Of a stretch of 64,000 bases of DNA, positions 7,816 through 17,793 are shown piece after piece; positions within the stretch are counted from its first letter, which is position 1, and each line of letters opens with the position of its first letter. The notes beneath the pieces are model-generated. The model was not told the DNA's origin. It searched no databases and saw nothing but the letters and a program-made list of their open reading frames with translations. The stretch spans positions 1-64,000 of the forward strand of contig CAYRLG010000003.1 of NCBI GenBank assembly GCA_964425195.1, read 5' to 3'. This DNA comes from Desulfamplus sp964425195. Lineage in GTDB: Bacteria > Desulfobacterota > Desulfobacteria > Desulfobacterales > Desulfobacteraceae. Made by a program: the position numbers and the translations under genes.

Positions 7816-9337
7816 GCCTTTGACGTGATTCTGCCCTTGCCTCTCTCTCTTTTAGTTCGCTTTTAGCAATAATAAGCTGGGCATGTTTTTGCTTCTCTTT
7901 ATCTGAAAGAGTCTCAAGGCTCTTCATAAGATGGAATTTTGCACTTTTAATATTTTTTACCTCATAATAATAAAGTCCTAAATAGTAATGAGATAGTGCC
8001 GCATCCTCTCTGTTACCACTTTTTCCCTTTATCTCTGCAAGGTAATAATATGCTTTTGGAAGGAGTTTAGGAGCTGTGTTAATAACTTTTTCAAAGCCTT
8101 GTCCTGCAATATCAGCCATACCAGCATTAAGTCTTGCCTGAGATAGATAAAATAGTGCCTCTGTTTCAACTTCTGGAACTGTTTCAAGCCCTTGCATAAT
8201 ATCAATTGCTTTTTGAGGCTCTTTTTTTAGTATATTTACCCTGCCTAACTGTATAAGGATATAAGGATCAAACGCTCTTCTTTCAAGTGCTTTACGAAGG
8301 TATTTTATAGATTCATCAAGCCTGCTTTTTCGCTCCATCAAAAGTGCCATTCCATAGTTTGCTGGGCTGTTGTCAGGCTCTTTGTTGAGAATGTCGTTAA
8401 ATATCTTTAGCGCATCATTCTCATTTCCGTACATTCCAGCAAGACGATATTTAACCATTTCAAATCTGAAAGGATCAATTTTTAAAGGAGCAATCTTATC
8501 TTTCTGGTTCAGAATCTCTGTTTTACCCCTACCTTCAATCCAAGATTGAATCTGCACTATTCTTTCAGTAGAACCAGGATGTGTTTTAAGATAATCAGGT
8601 ATAGTTTCGCTACCAAACCAATCTCTGCTTCTTATCTTTTCTAAGCCTGTAAGAAGCCCTTTTGGATCAAAGCCTGCTTTAGTAAGATAGACAAGTCCTT
8701 TTTGATCAGCTTCTGTTTCATGTTCACGGCTGTAAGCAAGCATTGCTGTCTGGCTTGCTGCAACCGAACCTACCAAAACTGCCTGTCCAAGCTCTGCACC
8801 TCCACCACCACCTCCTGCTGCACCTAAAAGAACTCCAGCAAGAACTCCAGCAAGCGTTCCAATGGTCATAACTTTAGATTGATCCACCATAGAAGAGATA
8901 TGACGGCATGATGCGTGTGCTATCTCATGCCCAATAATTCCTGCAAGTTCATCAACATTATCAAGCGATGTTATCAATCCCCTATGAAGAAATATGTTTG
9001 AGCCAGGCCCTGCAAATGCGTTAAACTGATCTTCATCCATAACATAAAAAGAGAATTTAAATGGCTGAGGTGGAACAACTTTAAGAATATGCTCTCCAAT
9101 TTCAGATACTAAAGCAGCTGACATTGGGTCTTTGATAATTTTATTCTGTCTCTCAATTGCCTCCATAAACTCAACTGATATCTCCCTCTCCTTTGATATA
9201 GAGAGTGCAAAAGCGTCACTAAATATAACTCCTAAAATAGCAACGCTCATAAGTAAGTTTACTGTAACACTTATAGTTTTTGACATAAAAAGTTTTATGA
9301 GCCTTGATACCATTGTGGTATCCATTTTTATGATCAT
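7808..9337 (-). CDS. M48 family metalloprotease with TPR repeats (BepA-like)
   Basis: This 509-residue protein has an N-terminal hydrophobic segment or signal (about 22-46), an M48 peptidase domain with zinc motif HEIAH (137-141) and a downstream glutamate in EHETEAD, then a C-terminal half of TPR-type helices (about 300-490). BepA-type proteases act in the periplasm on outer-membrane protein and LptD assembly. A glycine-rich stretch (AAGGGGGG) sits between the zinc motif and the third ligand. The ATG is supported by GAGGAG 6 nt upstream. It is divergent from the XRE-cupin gene. The charged Arg-rich end coincides with the local tandem repeat. Confidence 0.88.
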   Translation of the reverse strand: MIIKMDTTMVSRLIKLFMSKTISVTVNLLMSVAILGVIFSDAFALSISKEREISVEFMEAIERQNKIIKDPMSAALVSEIGEHILKVVPPQPFKFSFYVMDEDQFNAFAGPGSNIFLHRGLITSLDNVDELAGIIGHEIAHASCRHISSMVDQSKVMTIGTLAGVLAGVLLGAAGGGGGGAELGQAVLVGSVAASQTAMLAYSREHETEADQKGLVYLTKAGFDPKGLLTGLEKIRSRDWFGSETIPDYLKTHPGSTERIVQIQSWIEGRGKTEILNQKDKIAPLKIDPFRFEMVKYRLAGMYGNENDALKIFNDILNKEPDNSPANYGMALLMERKSRLDESIKYLRKALERRAFDPYILIQLGRVNILKKEPQKAIDIMQGLETVPEVETEALFYLSQARLNAGMADIAGQGFEKVINTAPKLLPKAYYYLAEIKGKSGNREDAALSHYYLGLYYYEVKNIKSAKFHLMKSLETLSDKEKQKHAQLIIAKSELKEREARAESRQRRR

Positions 9338-9424
9338 ATAATCTCCTCTATTTTTACTAATTTTTGACTACCATTTTTTTTTATTATATATTACCCTCCA
9401 TTTTTTTTAAATCACTTAAATTAT

Positions 9425-9451
9425 TAAAGCAGTTATGCAGATTGCTTTAAG
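9425..9451. promoter_or_regulatory. inverted repeat, candidate operator of the XRE-cupin gene
   Basis: TTAAAGCA and TGCTTTAA form a perfect 8-bp inverted repeat with an 11-nt spacer, 18 nt before the XRE-cupin start and inside the divergent promoter region shared with the M48 protease. It fits a dimeric HTH regulator acting on its own gene. This is inference from position and symmetry. Confidence 0.35.
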
Positions 9452-9469
9452 CATCTTTTTGGAGGAGTA

Positions 9470-10039
9470 ATGAACATCGGTAAAGTTAATCAACGTATTC
9501 AATCCATTATGGACAAAAGAGATATATCATTAGAGAGACTCTCAGAACTTACGGGCTTTGATAAGAGTTTTCTTGATACAATGCTAAGAGAGGATATCTA
9601 TCCCCCACTTGGTCCACTTATGAAAATTGCAAGGGCATTAGGTGTAAGGCTTGGCACATTCTTAGATGATCAGGCAAGCCATGACCCTTTTATAATAAGA
9701 AAGATTGACCGTGAATCTGAAATCAGCGTTCTTGGAGCCGCTGGTAAATCACCGGCACTTAAATTCTACTCTCTTGGTAAGGGAAAGATAGATCGCCACA
9801 TGGAGCCTTTTTTTGTAGAAGTTATGCCCGAATCTGCAATTGAAAAAAAACTCTCTTCACATGAAGGTGAGGAGTTTATTTTGGTAATGAAAGGCAGCAT
9901 TGAGATTATCTACGGAACAGATAAATATTTGCTAAACAAGGGCGATAGCATCTATTACAACTCTGTTGTTCCCCATTATGTAAGTTGTGCAGGAGCTGAG
10001 AAGGCTGAAATTCATGCTGTGATCTATATTCCAGAATAG
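9470..10039 (+). CDS. XRE-family regulator with C-terminal cupin
   Basis: This 189-residue protein has an N-terminal helix-turn-helix (about 7-65) and a C-terminal cupin_2 barrel (about 110-187), with SSHEGEEF and NSVVPHYVSC as the two cupin motifs. The family binds DNA as a dimer and senses a small ligand through the cupin. GGAGGAG precedes the ATG. The next gene downstream, 104 nt away, is an acyl-CoA synthetase, a common pairing in anaerobic Desulfobacterota, so it probably controls fatty-acid or organic-acid activation. The ligand is unknown. Confidence 0.88.
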   Translation: MNIGKVNQRIQSIMDKRDISLERLSELTGFDKSFLDTMLREDIYPPLGPLMKIARALGVRLGTFLDDQASHDPFIIRKIDRESEISVLGAAGKSPALKFYSLGKGKIDRHMEPFFVEVMPESAIEKKLSSHEGEEFILVMKGSIEIIYGTDKYLLNKGDSIYYNSVVPHYVSCAGAEKAEIHAVIYIPE

Positions 10040-10143
10040 AAGATAACTTAAGTTGTGTTTATTCAATCTAAAAGAGCTATAAACACAGAAACTTATCCAT
10101 ACTATAAAACTTTAATTGATATCAAAAGAGAGACAATAACTAA

Positions 10144-11796
10144 ATGGAAAAAGAAAAAGCTCTAAGAGAGATAACTCTTGGAACTATCCTTGATGAGACT
10201 GTTGCAAAATATCCTGATACTGAGGCAATTGTCTATGTTGACAGAGATTTTCGCCTAACATACAGCCAGTTTTCCGCTCTTGTAGATGAAGTTGCAATGG
10301 GGCTTATGGCTCTTGGTGTCCAAAAAGGTGAGAAGGTAGCTATCTGGGCTACCAATATTCCCTTCTGGGTGACACTACAGTTTGCCACAGCAAAAATTGG
10401 AGCAATACTTCTTACAGTCAACACCAACTATAAAAAGGCAGAGCTTGAGTATCTTTTACGCCAATCAGAGGCAGAGAACCTTTTTTTAATTGATGGTTTT
10501 CAGGATACTGACTATATCAGCACAATTTACGATCTTGTACCAGAGTTAAAAACACAGCAGAGAGGTAGTCTTAATAGTTCTGCTTTTCCTCACCTTAAAA
10601 GAGTCTGCTTTTTAGGGCAAGAGAAGCATCGTGGTATGTATTCCATCCCTGAGATTCGTGCACTTAAAGCTATAGTATCAAAAGATGAATATCAGCAACG
10701 TCAACATTCTCTAAATCCTCATGATGTTGTTAATATGCAGTATACATCAGGTACTACAGGATTTCCCAAAGGTGTAATGCTTACCCATTATAACATTGGA
10801 AACAATGGGTTTTGGATTGGAGAGAACCAAAATTTCACTGAAAAAGATAAGGTCTGCCTGCCAGTTCCCCTGTTCCACTGCTTTGGTTGTGTGCTTGGTG
10901 TTCTTGCTGCCGTAACTCATGGAACTACAATGGTTATACTTGAAGGGTTTGACCCTCTGATGGTGATGGCATCAATTGAGCGGGAAAAATGCACTGCTCT
11001 TTACGGTGTACCCACTATGTTTATAGCAATTTTAGAGCACCCACTTTTCAATAAATTTGACTTTGCCACTCTCAGAACTGGCATTATGGCAGGTTCAAAT
11101 TGCCCAGTAAAGGTGATGGAAAAGGTTATTGATAAAATGAATATGTCTGAAATCACAATCTGTTATGGGCTTACAGAAGCATCTCCAGTTATGACCTACA
11201 CAAGGATAAATGATGATATCAGAAAACGTGTAGAGACTGTAGGACAGCCTCTACCACATATCGAAGTCAAAATTGTTAATCCCGAAACAGGCGAAATATT
11301 GCCTCCAAATAATCAAGGGGAGGTTTGCTGTCGTGGCTACAGCGTAATGAAAGGGTATTACAACAACCCTGAAGCAACCAAACAGGCAATTGATTCAGAA
11401 GGATGGCTCCACTCTGGAGACCTTGGTATTATGGATGAAGATGGCTATCTCTCTATCACCGGTAGATATAAAGATATGATTATAAGAGGTGGAGAAAATA
11501 TCTATCCAAGAGAGATCGAGGAGTTTCTCTATAGAATGGACGGTATTCAAGATGTTCAGGTTGCTGCTGTTCCAAGTGAGAAATATGGTGAAGAGGTGGG
11601 AGCGTTCATTATACCAAAACAGGGTTCTCAAATTGAGGAGAGTGATATAAAGGATTTTTGTCGAGGTAAAATAAGCAGATACAAGATTCCAAAGTATGTC
11701 ACCTTTGTAGATAAATATCCTATGACAGCAAGTGGGAAAATTCAAAAGTTTAAACTGACTGAAATGTCAACTCAAATATGGATAGATAGAGTATAA
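10144..11796 (+). CDS. AMP-forming acyl-CoA synthetase
   Basis: This 550-residue member of the ANL superfamily activates a carboxylic acid to acyl-AMP and then to the CoA thioester. Visible motifs are the P-loop-like YTSGTTGFPKG from Y200, the A5 motif YGLTEASP, the hinge region WLHSGDLGIMDEDGY and the C-terminal catalytic lysine region TASGKIQKF. The length matches medium- or long-chain synthetases (FadD-like). Substrate length cannot be fixed by eye. It follows the XRE-cupin regulator on the same strand and converges on the HDOD gene with only 11 nt between stops. Confidence 0.9.
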   Translation: MEKEKALREITLGTILDETVAKYPDTEAIVYVDRDFRLTYSQFSALVDEVAMGLMALGVQKGEKVAIWATNIPFWVTLQFATAKIGAILLTVNTNYKKAELEYLLRQSEAENLFLIDGFQDTDYISTIYDLVPELKTQQRGSLNSSAFPHLKRVCFLGQEKHRGMYSIPEIRALKAIVSKDEYQQRQHSLNPHDVVNMQYTSGTTGFPKGVMLTHYNIGNNGFWIGENQNFTEKDKVCLPVPLFHCFGCVLGVLAAVTHGTTMVILEGFDPLMVMASIEREKCTALYGVPTMFIAILEHPLFNKFDFATLRTGIMAGSNCPVKVMEKVIDKMNMSEITICYGLTEASPVMTYTRINDDIRKRVETVGQPLPHIEVKIVNPETGEILPPNNQGEVCCRGYSVMKGYYNNPEATKQAIDSEGWLHSGDLGIMDEDGYLSITGRYKDMIIRGGENIYPREIEEFLYRMDGIQDVQVAAVPSEKYGEEVGAFIIPKQGSQIEESDIKDFCRGKISRYKIPKYVTFVDKYPMTASGKIQKFKLTEMSTQIWIDRV

Positions 11797-11807
11797 AGGT
11801 AAATTAT

Positions 11808-13445
11808 TTAACTTCTACTCTTCTTAATTGCTGTAACAGTAAGATTTTTGAGCCTTTGCATTAAATGTTTTATCTGAGCAGAAAAGAGGTGGGTCTGGCT
11901 TTTATCCCAATCAACATATATAAGTCCGACCTTCTTCTTCTCAACAACAACCGGATAAATTGCAAACGCCTCAGCAAAATTGCCTTTAATATACCAATCA
12001 GGAATTCTACTGTTTAAAAACCTGTCATGCACATCTTCCACTACAATATCAAGTCCTGTACTTAGAGCTTTATTAAAAGCATCATCATTATCTGAAACTA
12101 CAAAACCAAAGTTTTTGCTAAAGTACTCAGAATTATCCCCCAAAACAAACCTAACCACCATTGAACCCCTCTCTCTGTTCATAATACAGATTGAAATCCT
12201 TGAAAAAAAGAAACCTTTGTAGATAGTTGTAATTATAAGGTGGAGTACTTCACTTAACTTAAATCCAAAACCGAGTGCATTCTCAATTTTTTCAATCTGA
12301 TTTTCAATCCAAACACTCTTATCATCAAAAGAGCTTTTTGTACTTTCCAATTTTTCTGAACTATCAACAAGGTCACTTTGCACAAAGCTGCTTAAGTCGC
12401 GATCAAATCTGCTATTTTTTAAAGTAACTTTAAGGGCTTTTGCATGAATTTCTACCTTTTTTATAGAGTTATTAAGAAGATCATCAGCAGCAGAAATCCC
12501 CAAATTAAGAAGATTACCATAACGATGCACAATATCTTCAACCCGCTTATATCTAAATATCTGATCAGTACGCCAATCTATATTACACATCTCGTTTGTA
12601 AAAGAGGCTACAATACGCTTAAGATTCTGAGTAGTTAATACTTTTGGGTCAACTCCAAAATCTTTAAACTGTTGAAGACTTTCAACTACACTTTTTGGAA
12701 AACCCCATCCTGAAACAATTCCCTGTCCAATCTGGGAAAATGATGCTCCTATAAGTTTTTTTGAAACAAGCTCTCTGTCAATCCCCTTATGCTCAGATAT
12801 TTTACGAATGCGATGGTATGCCTCTGGATCACAAAATAGCATAATCTGCTCTCCAATATCGTATAACATTGCTACAAGCTGAAACTCATCAACATCTTTG
12901 TAGTGCCTCTCTTCAGCAATCTCTTTTGCCATCATACCACGCATAAGACTTGCAAGAGATTTCTCTTTTAGCATCTCACTTTTTGATATATCACGCATAA
13001 ACTCAAACAGAAGCAGAGTTGCTGCAGCCTGCTGAACCTCTTCTGTGCCGAGAATAACCATTGCCTCTGAGATACTTGAAATACCTTTTTGGCTGAACTG
13101 TCCATAATAACAAGAATTTACAATAGAGAGCACTTTTGATGCTAAAGCTACATCTTTAAGTATTACAGATGCAATATCTTTTGTAGATGAGTACTTCATT
13201 TTAATAACTCTGTTTATCTCTTCAATCTGAGCTGTAAAGGTGTGAAGAAATCTGCCTGATCTCATCTTGTTATTTAAATCTTCAAGAATATTTGATAGAC
13301 GAACCTGTTCATAACTACTCTCTTCAGGTGTAGTATCAAAGGGAGCTTTTAGGACACCTCTACCCTCTTCCTTTAATTCAGGTATATCTGGAAGCTCAAT
13401 AAGATCAAGTTCAATGCTTGCACTTGCTTTAATATTGTTATCCAT
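11808..13445 (-). CDS. HDOD domain protein with C-terminal GAF-like domain
   Basis: This 545-residue protein has an acidic N-terminal stretch, an HDOD domain (about 60-265) and a C-terminal GAF-like domain (about 375-540). HDOD is a catalytically dead relative of HD phosphohydrolases. Here the HD position reads MLYDIGEQIM, with Tyr in place of the metal-binding His. Such proteins act as scaffolds or regulators in signalling and motility. The GAF part may bind a small ligand. It is divergent from the adenylate cyclase across 204 nt, which include a GCCC/GGGC hairpin near 13592 and a TATAGT-like -10. Confidence 0.82.
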   Translation of the reverse strand: MDNNIKASASIELDLIELPDIPELKEEGRGVLKAPFDTTPEESSYEQVRLSNILEDLNNKMRSGRFLHTFTAQIEEINRVIKMKYSSTKDIASVILKDVALASKVLSIVNSCYYGQFSQKGISSISEAMVILGTEEVQQAAATLLLFEFMRDISKSEMLKEKSLASLMRGMMAKEIAEERHYKDVDEFQLVAMLYDIGEQIMLFCDPEAYHRIRKISEHKGIDRELVSKKLIGASFSQIGQGIVSGWGFPKSVVESLQQFKDFGVDPKVLTTQNLKRIVASFTNEMCNIDWRTDQIFRYKRVEDIVHRYGNLLNLGISAADDLLNNSIKKVEIHAKALKVTLKNSRFDRDLSSFVQSDLVDSSEKLESTKSSFDDKSVWIENQIEKIENALGFGFKLSEVLHLIITTIYKGFFFSRISICIMNRERGSMVVRFVLGDNSEYFSKNFGFVVSDNDDAFNKALSTGLDIVVEDVHDRFLNSRIPDWYIKGNFAEAFAIYPVVVEKKKVGLIYVDWDKSQTHLFSAQIKHLMQRLKNLTVTAIKKSRS

Positions 13446-13649
13446 TCAAAATTCTCCGTCTATTCAGCTATTGAGTGCAATAGTACCTGTTAATTTACCA
13501 CACCTCTTAACTATCAAATCACCTGAGCAACTTTTAAATGATTAACATATTTTTTTCAGAATATGTATAATTTTCTTAGAAATTGATTGCCCGATGTTGG
13601 GCTATAGTATAAAAATCTTAACAGTATAAATCAAAAGGTTATTAAAACA

Positions 13650-15998
13650 GTGAAAAAAGAGATCGAAAATAACAAAAAAAATTTTATCCTTCACAATATT
13701 GTAAGGTTAAGGGAGATGATCCGTTATCTTCCACCTGAAAAGCTCACCCTTTTTAAGATGATTCCATTTTTAATACACGTCAACTCTCCTGATTTTCCAG
13801 GATATGTAAAACCTTCATATAATATTAAATCAACAAGTCACACTAAACCAATTAGCTACAATAGCCTATCAGATTCAAACAACTCTTTTGATAATATTTT
13901 TGGGGTATGGAATTTTGAGAATTCAGGATTTGCAAAAGATATTGCACAAAGTAGTCAAAAAGCTAAAGAGCTTCTTAGTATTAACTGTCCAACTCCAGCG
14001 GTTCAAGCTATTTATCATATTGGAAGCCTTGGAACATTTACCCAATCTGCAAAATCTGACTTTGATTTCTGGGTGGTTATTGAAAAGCCTGAGTTTAGCA
14101 AAACAGAAAAATATACATCCCAAAAAAATGCTAATAACAGAGAGAAGATTGACAGCTATATTATCAGTAATGGTGTTGATAACAGTAATTTTATCGACAT
14201 GCTACATGAAAAATTAGCCCTTATAATAACGTACAGCAGAAAAGAGTTTTCTCAAGAGGTGAGCTTTTTTGTTCACTATGCCCACAACTTAAGAAACAAT
14301 ACCTTTGACAATCCAGATGATGAGGACTCAGTTGCAGTTCCAGAGCTTCTTTTAAAAGAGGAGTTCTACAGAACGTTTATAATGGTTGCAGGTAAAATTC
14401 CTCTTTGGGCAGTTCAGCCGTTAGGTCTGACTGGTGTAGAGCTTGAACTGTGGAAAAAAGAGGCTTATGAGTATGGAGGATTTATTGATCTTGGGACATT
14501 GGAATCAATGCCAATTGAAGAGATTCAAAGAGGACTTTTATGGCAGATATGCAAAGCTCCTTACGATCCTGTAAAATCTGTGATAAAGGCTTCTATAACA
14601 GCAAGTTATAATACTAATATACACAAAATAGATAGTGTAGAGCATAACAAAAAATCAGATTCTAAACAGGTGGTAACTCCTCTGCTTCTATGCGACATGG
14701 TAAAAGAGCGTTTTGGCAAATCAATAATTGATGATTATGCCGCAGACCCATATATTATAGCATTTGAAAGGGTACTCCAATTTTATACTAAACTTGGAGA
14801 TCAGAAGGCACTGTCTCAAATTAAAGCAGCAATTTTTTTTAGGCTATGCGGATTTCCATTAGTAACTCTTCCTCCCAAAGAGTCGCCCAAACGCAAAATT
14901 TTAGATCGCTATATTAACCAATGGCAGTTAAGTCAAACAAGGCTAAAAAAACTTTTAGAGTATCAAAATTGGTCTGAATCTGAAAAGATACTGTTTGATC
15001 AAACTATGATTAACAGGCTACATCTGCTTTATAAATCATCACTTGAACAGACAGTATATGATGAAGATAACTCTAAAGATACGCTAAATCAAAATGCTCA
15101 AACTTCAATCCAAAACAAAAGAGAGTCGGATTTCACTATCCTGATAAATAAGGTGAATAAGATCACTTTAAAAAAAAAGGGAGTATTGCCAAAATGTTCA
15201 ACATACCTTAGCTTAAAACCTCAAACCAATCTAATTCTTGTTCTAAGAGAGTTGAGTAAAACTCAAATTTATTTAACTGAATTGCTACTGTTTTCTATTG
15301 TAAATAATAACAACGCTCAAGATATTCAATCGCAAAGTAGCAAAGCTAAAAAGGATCATCTGAAAAATAGTGTTTCAAAAAAGAGATACAACCTGCTTTA
15401 CTCTGCCCGCTATTTTATGGAAATTATTGGCTGGAGCATGTACAATCATCTCTATATAAGAGGAACAACCCATCTTGAGATGAGAGTGCCATTGAAATTA
15501 TATGGCAGTCTTGGGAGAGATGTTGATTGGGATGATATCTACCTTGCTCTACAACCTTGGATGCCTATATCTGATGAGCCTTTTTTATCACAGCCAGTTT
15601 GGGAAAAAATTGTGGTTCTATTATTTATAGATAATTTAAAAGAGCCACACACGAATAACAATAAAGAGTCAATAGATTTAGGGATTTTAGAACAGTTTAG
15701 AAGAGCTGAATTTCTGGTAAGAAACTCATGGGGAGAGATATTCTTTGATGTTATAAGTTTTGAACAGGTTGTTGAGAATCCAGAAGAAAAATGTTATCAA
15801 ACAGCAATGAAAATTGTCAATTATCATGAAAAAGAGTCTAACTATTCAGTTTTTCAAATATCATCAAAGCCCTTACCTACATTGATCCAAAAAATTAAAA
15901 CCATGGTTGAGGACACTAAAGTTATTAAAAATAGCAGTGCAAATATAGATTACAATAAAACCTTAATCCAGAGGAGACCATATCTTGATGCCATCTGA
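13650..15998 (+). CDS. class I adenylate cyclase (CyaA-like)
   Basis: This 782-residue protein starts with GTG. Its N-terminal half aligns by eye with enterobacterial CyaA: LREMIRYLPPEKLTLFKMIPF, then the nucleotidyltransferase signature GS at 125-126 and the metal-binding DFD at 137-139 in the order expected for class I cyclases. The motif LLKEEFYRTFIMVAGKIPLW also matches CyaA (LLDEFYRTAVRLAGKRILW). It would make cAMP from ATP in the cytosol. The C-terminal half corresponds to the regulatory part and is more divergent. It overlaps the next gene by about 11-14 nt, so the two are translationally linked. Class I enzymes are best known in Gammaproteobacteria. No CRP-type receptor is seen in the window. 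Confidence 0.82.
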   Translation: MKKEIENNKKNFILHNIVRLREMIRYLPPEKLTLFKMIPFLIHVNSPDFPGYVKPSYNIKSTSHTKPISYNSLSDSNNSFDNIFGVWNFENSGFAKDIAQSSQKAKELLSINCPTPAVQAIYHIGSLGTFTQSAKSDFDFWVVIEKPEFSKTEKYTSQKNANNREKIDSYIISNGVDNSNFIDMLHEKLALIITYSRKEFSQEVSFFVHYAHNLRNNTFDNPDDEDSVAVPELLLKEEFYRTFIMVAGKIPLWAVQPLGLTGVELELWKKEAYEYGGFIDLGTLESMPIEEIQRGLLWQICKAPYDPVKSVIKASITASYNTNIHKIDSVEHNKKSDSKQVVTPLLLCDMVKERFGKSIIDDYAADPYIIAFERVLQFYTKLGDQKALSQIKAAIFFRLCGFPLVTLPPKESPKRKILDRYINQWQLSQTRLKKLLEYQNWSESEKILFDQTMINRLHLLYKSSLEQTVYDEDNSKDTLNQNAQTSIQNKRESDFTILINKVNKITLKKKGVLPKCSTYLSLKPQTNLILVLRELSKTQIYLTELLLFSIVNNNNAQDIQSQSSKAKKDHLKNSVSKKRYNLLYSARYFMEIIGWSMYNHLYIRGTTHLEMRVPLKLYGSLGRDVDWDDIYLALQPWMPISDEPFLSQPVWEKIVVLLFIDNLKEPHTNNNKESIDLGILEQFRRAEFLVRNSWGEIFFDVISFEQVVENPEEKCYQTAMKIVNYHEKESNYSVFQISSKPLPTLIQKIKTMVEDTKVIKNSSANIDYNKTLIQRRPYLDAI

Positions 15999-17064
15999 AC
16001 CATACTCCATAGCACACTCAGATACATCTGAAAAGAGAGAGATAATCAACTCAATATCAAAATTGCATATCCTCATTGTAAATGACGATCCTAAAACATT
16101 AGCTGGGTTGACTAAAGGTATCCAAAAACTTGGTTATCCAAATACAGTGTCAGTTCAAACAGACGAAAAAGCAGTTATTGTAACAGGGAAAAAAGAGATT
16201 GACTGCATTATATGTGCCTATGAAACAAAAAATATCAATGGACTCAGTTTTCTGAAGACGCTGCGTAAAAATGATAAATATGCAGATACTCCATTCTTCT
16301 TGACCGATCCTGCATTTACAACCTTTAAAGTTTTAAAAGCTGGACATGCGGGCGTTACTGGACTTCTTGTGATGCCATGCACATTAAAGACTCTTAAAGA
16401 TAAGATAACAGCCAATATTGATAAACCCAAAGAGATAGTTGTAGGAAACGCAGAGAGGCAGATTGCTAAAGGATCAAAACTTATAAACAGTGGCAAATAT
16501 GATGAGGCTATAAATGAGTTCAAGTTGATGGTCAACCAGAAGGATAACCCCGAATACTACTACAACATAGGATATATAAAAAGTATTCAAGGAAAACATT
16601 CAGAAGCTATTGCAGCATTTAGAAAAGCAACCCAGCTTGACCGCCTATTTGCTAAAGCATACGAAGAGATGGGCAGAGCATATAGAGCACTTGGTCAACA
16701 CGATAAGGCTGAAGAGTGTTTAAGTTATGCAGCCCAGATACATCTTGAAAGAGACAATGACGGTCATGCAGAAGATATTCTAAATGAGATACTTCAGCTT
16801 GGTTCAGAGTCTCTTAATGTATTTAACTCACTTGGAGTTATATATAGAAAGCGTGGCGATCATAGAACAGCTCTTCTTCATTACAATAAGGCATTAAAGA
16901 TTCACCCTGATGAACCAAATATATACTACAATATAGGGCGAATCTATTTAGACTCAAAAGATACTGATAATGCAAGAGAGTTTTTTCAAAAAGCCGTGGA
17001 GATAGACAGCAATTTTAAAGCCGCAAAACAGGTAATAAAAGCAATTGATTTAGGAGTTATTTAA
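15985..17064 (+). CDS. pseudo-receiver domain with TPR repeats
   Basis: The start is TTG at 15985 or ATG at 15988; a GAGGAG at 15971-15976 suits the former slightly better. The 359-residue product has a receiver-like domain (about 26-145) followed by five or six TPR repeats (about 152-355). The acidic pocket survives as NDDP, but the phosphoacceptor position reads IICAYET, with Ala78 where Asp is expected, and the usual KP lysine is replaced (VMPCT). It therefore should not be phosphorylated. The protein is probably a scaffold. It overlaps the adenylate cyclase gene, which suggests that it acts on or with that enzyme. Confidence 0.8.
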   Translation: MMPSEPYSIAHSDTSEKREIINSISKLHILIVNDDPKTLAGLTKGIQKLGYPNTVSVQTDEKAVIVTGKKEIDCIICAYETKNINGLSFLKTLRKNDKYADTPFFLTDPAFTTFKVLKAGHAGVTGLLVMPCTLKTLKDKITANIDKPKEIVVGNAERQIAKGSKLINSGKYDEAINEFKLMVNQKDNPEYYYNIGYIKSIQGKHSEAIAAFRKATQLDRLFAKAYEEMGRAYRALGQHDKAEECLSYAAQIHLERDNDGHAEDILNEILQLGSESLNVFNSLGVIYRKRGDHRTALLHYNKALKIHPDEPNIYYNIGRIYLDSKDTDNAREFFQKAVEIDSNFKAAKQVIKAIDLGVI

Positions 17065-17112
17065 TATAAAAATGTTCCTAAAAGCTCTATACATCTACAA
17101 AAATATTATCTA

Positions 17113-17793
17113 TTACACACATCTGCAAAGAACTCCAAGTGTTCCAGTCATCTCAAGAGGTTTGTAACATCCTGATTCTATAGCCTTTTCATATACCTGA
17201 CGAGGGGCTTGCCCACCTTGTGATGGATCCATAAAAATATCGTGAATGACAAGAAAGCCACCTCTGATAATGTGTTTTGACCAGATAGAGTAGTCTCTCA
17301 TTGCAGATTCAAACGAGTGTCCACCATCAATAAATAGCATTGCAAGCGGAGTTGACCACATTCTGCCCGCAACCTCAGATAAGGCAATAATTGGAACTAC
17401 GTTCTCCATAAGTCTTGCCCTCTCAAGCGTATTTAAGAAAAATTTGAATGTATTTATCCGTTTAAGTTCAGTGTCATAAAGTTCGGGATCAAAGTACTCC
17501 TCTCCGGGCTGCTGCTCTTCTGAACCTTTATGGTGATCTATAGAGTAGAGTATTGACTTGTTCACTTTACATGCAGTTCCAATAAAATATGCAGATTTTC
17601 CGCAATAGCTCCCAATCTCTAAACAAGGTCCAATTTTTGACGCTTCAAGTGCAACATTATAAAGACGAATAGCTTCACTGTCTGCCATAAAACCTTTAAT
17701 GGTGCTGCTAAATTCAAAATCTATGTTTGTCATAACTTTTCCATCACTGTTAAACTCACCAGTGCAGTGCATGATTTCTGTTTCTTGACTCAT
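17113..17793 (-). CDS. class I SAM-dependent methyltransferase
   Basis: This 226-residue protein has the Rossmann motif LEIGSYCGKSA (about 57-67), LYSIDHHKG after strand 2 and MLFIDGGHSFE after strand 4, the pattern of the Methyltransf_24 / cephalosporin-hydroxylase-like group. The substrate is unknown. Its start lies 38 nt inside the end of the polyferredoxin gene, so the two are co-transcribed and probably translationally coupled. It ends near the convergent pseudo-receiver/TPR gene. Confidence 0.8.
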   Translation of the reverse strand: MSQETEIMHCTGEFNSDGKVMTNIDFEFSSTIKGFMADSEAIRLYNVALEASKIGPCLEIGSYCGKSAYFIGTACKVNKSILYSIDHHKGSEEQQPGEEYFDPELYDTELKRINTFKFFLNTLERARLMENVVPIIALSEVAGRMWSTPLAMLFIDGGHSFESAMRDYSIWSKHIIRGGFLVIHDIFMDPSQGGQAPRQVYEKAIESGCYKPLEMTGTLGVLCRCV

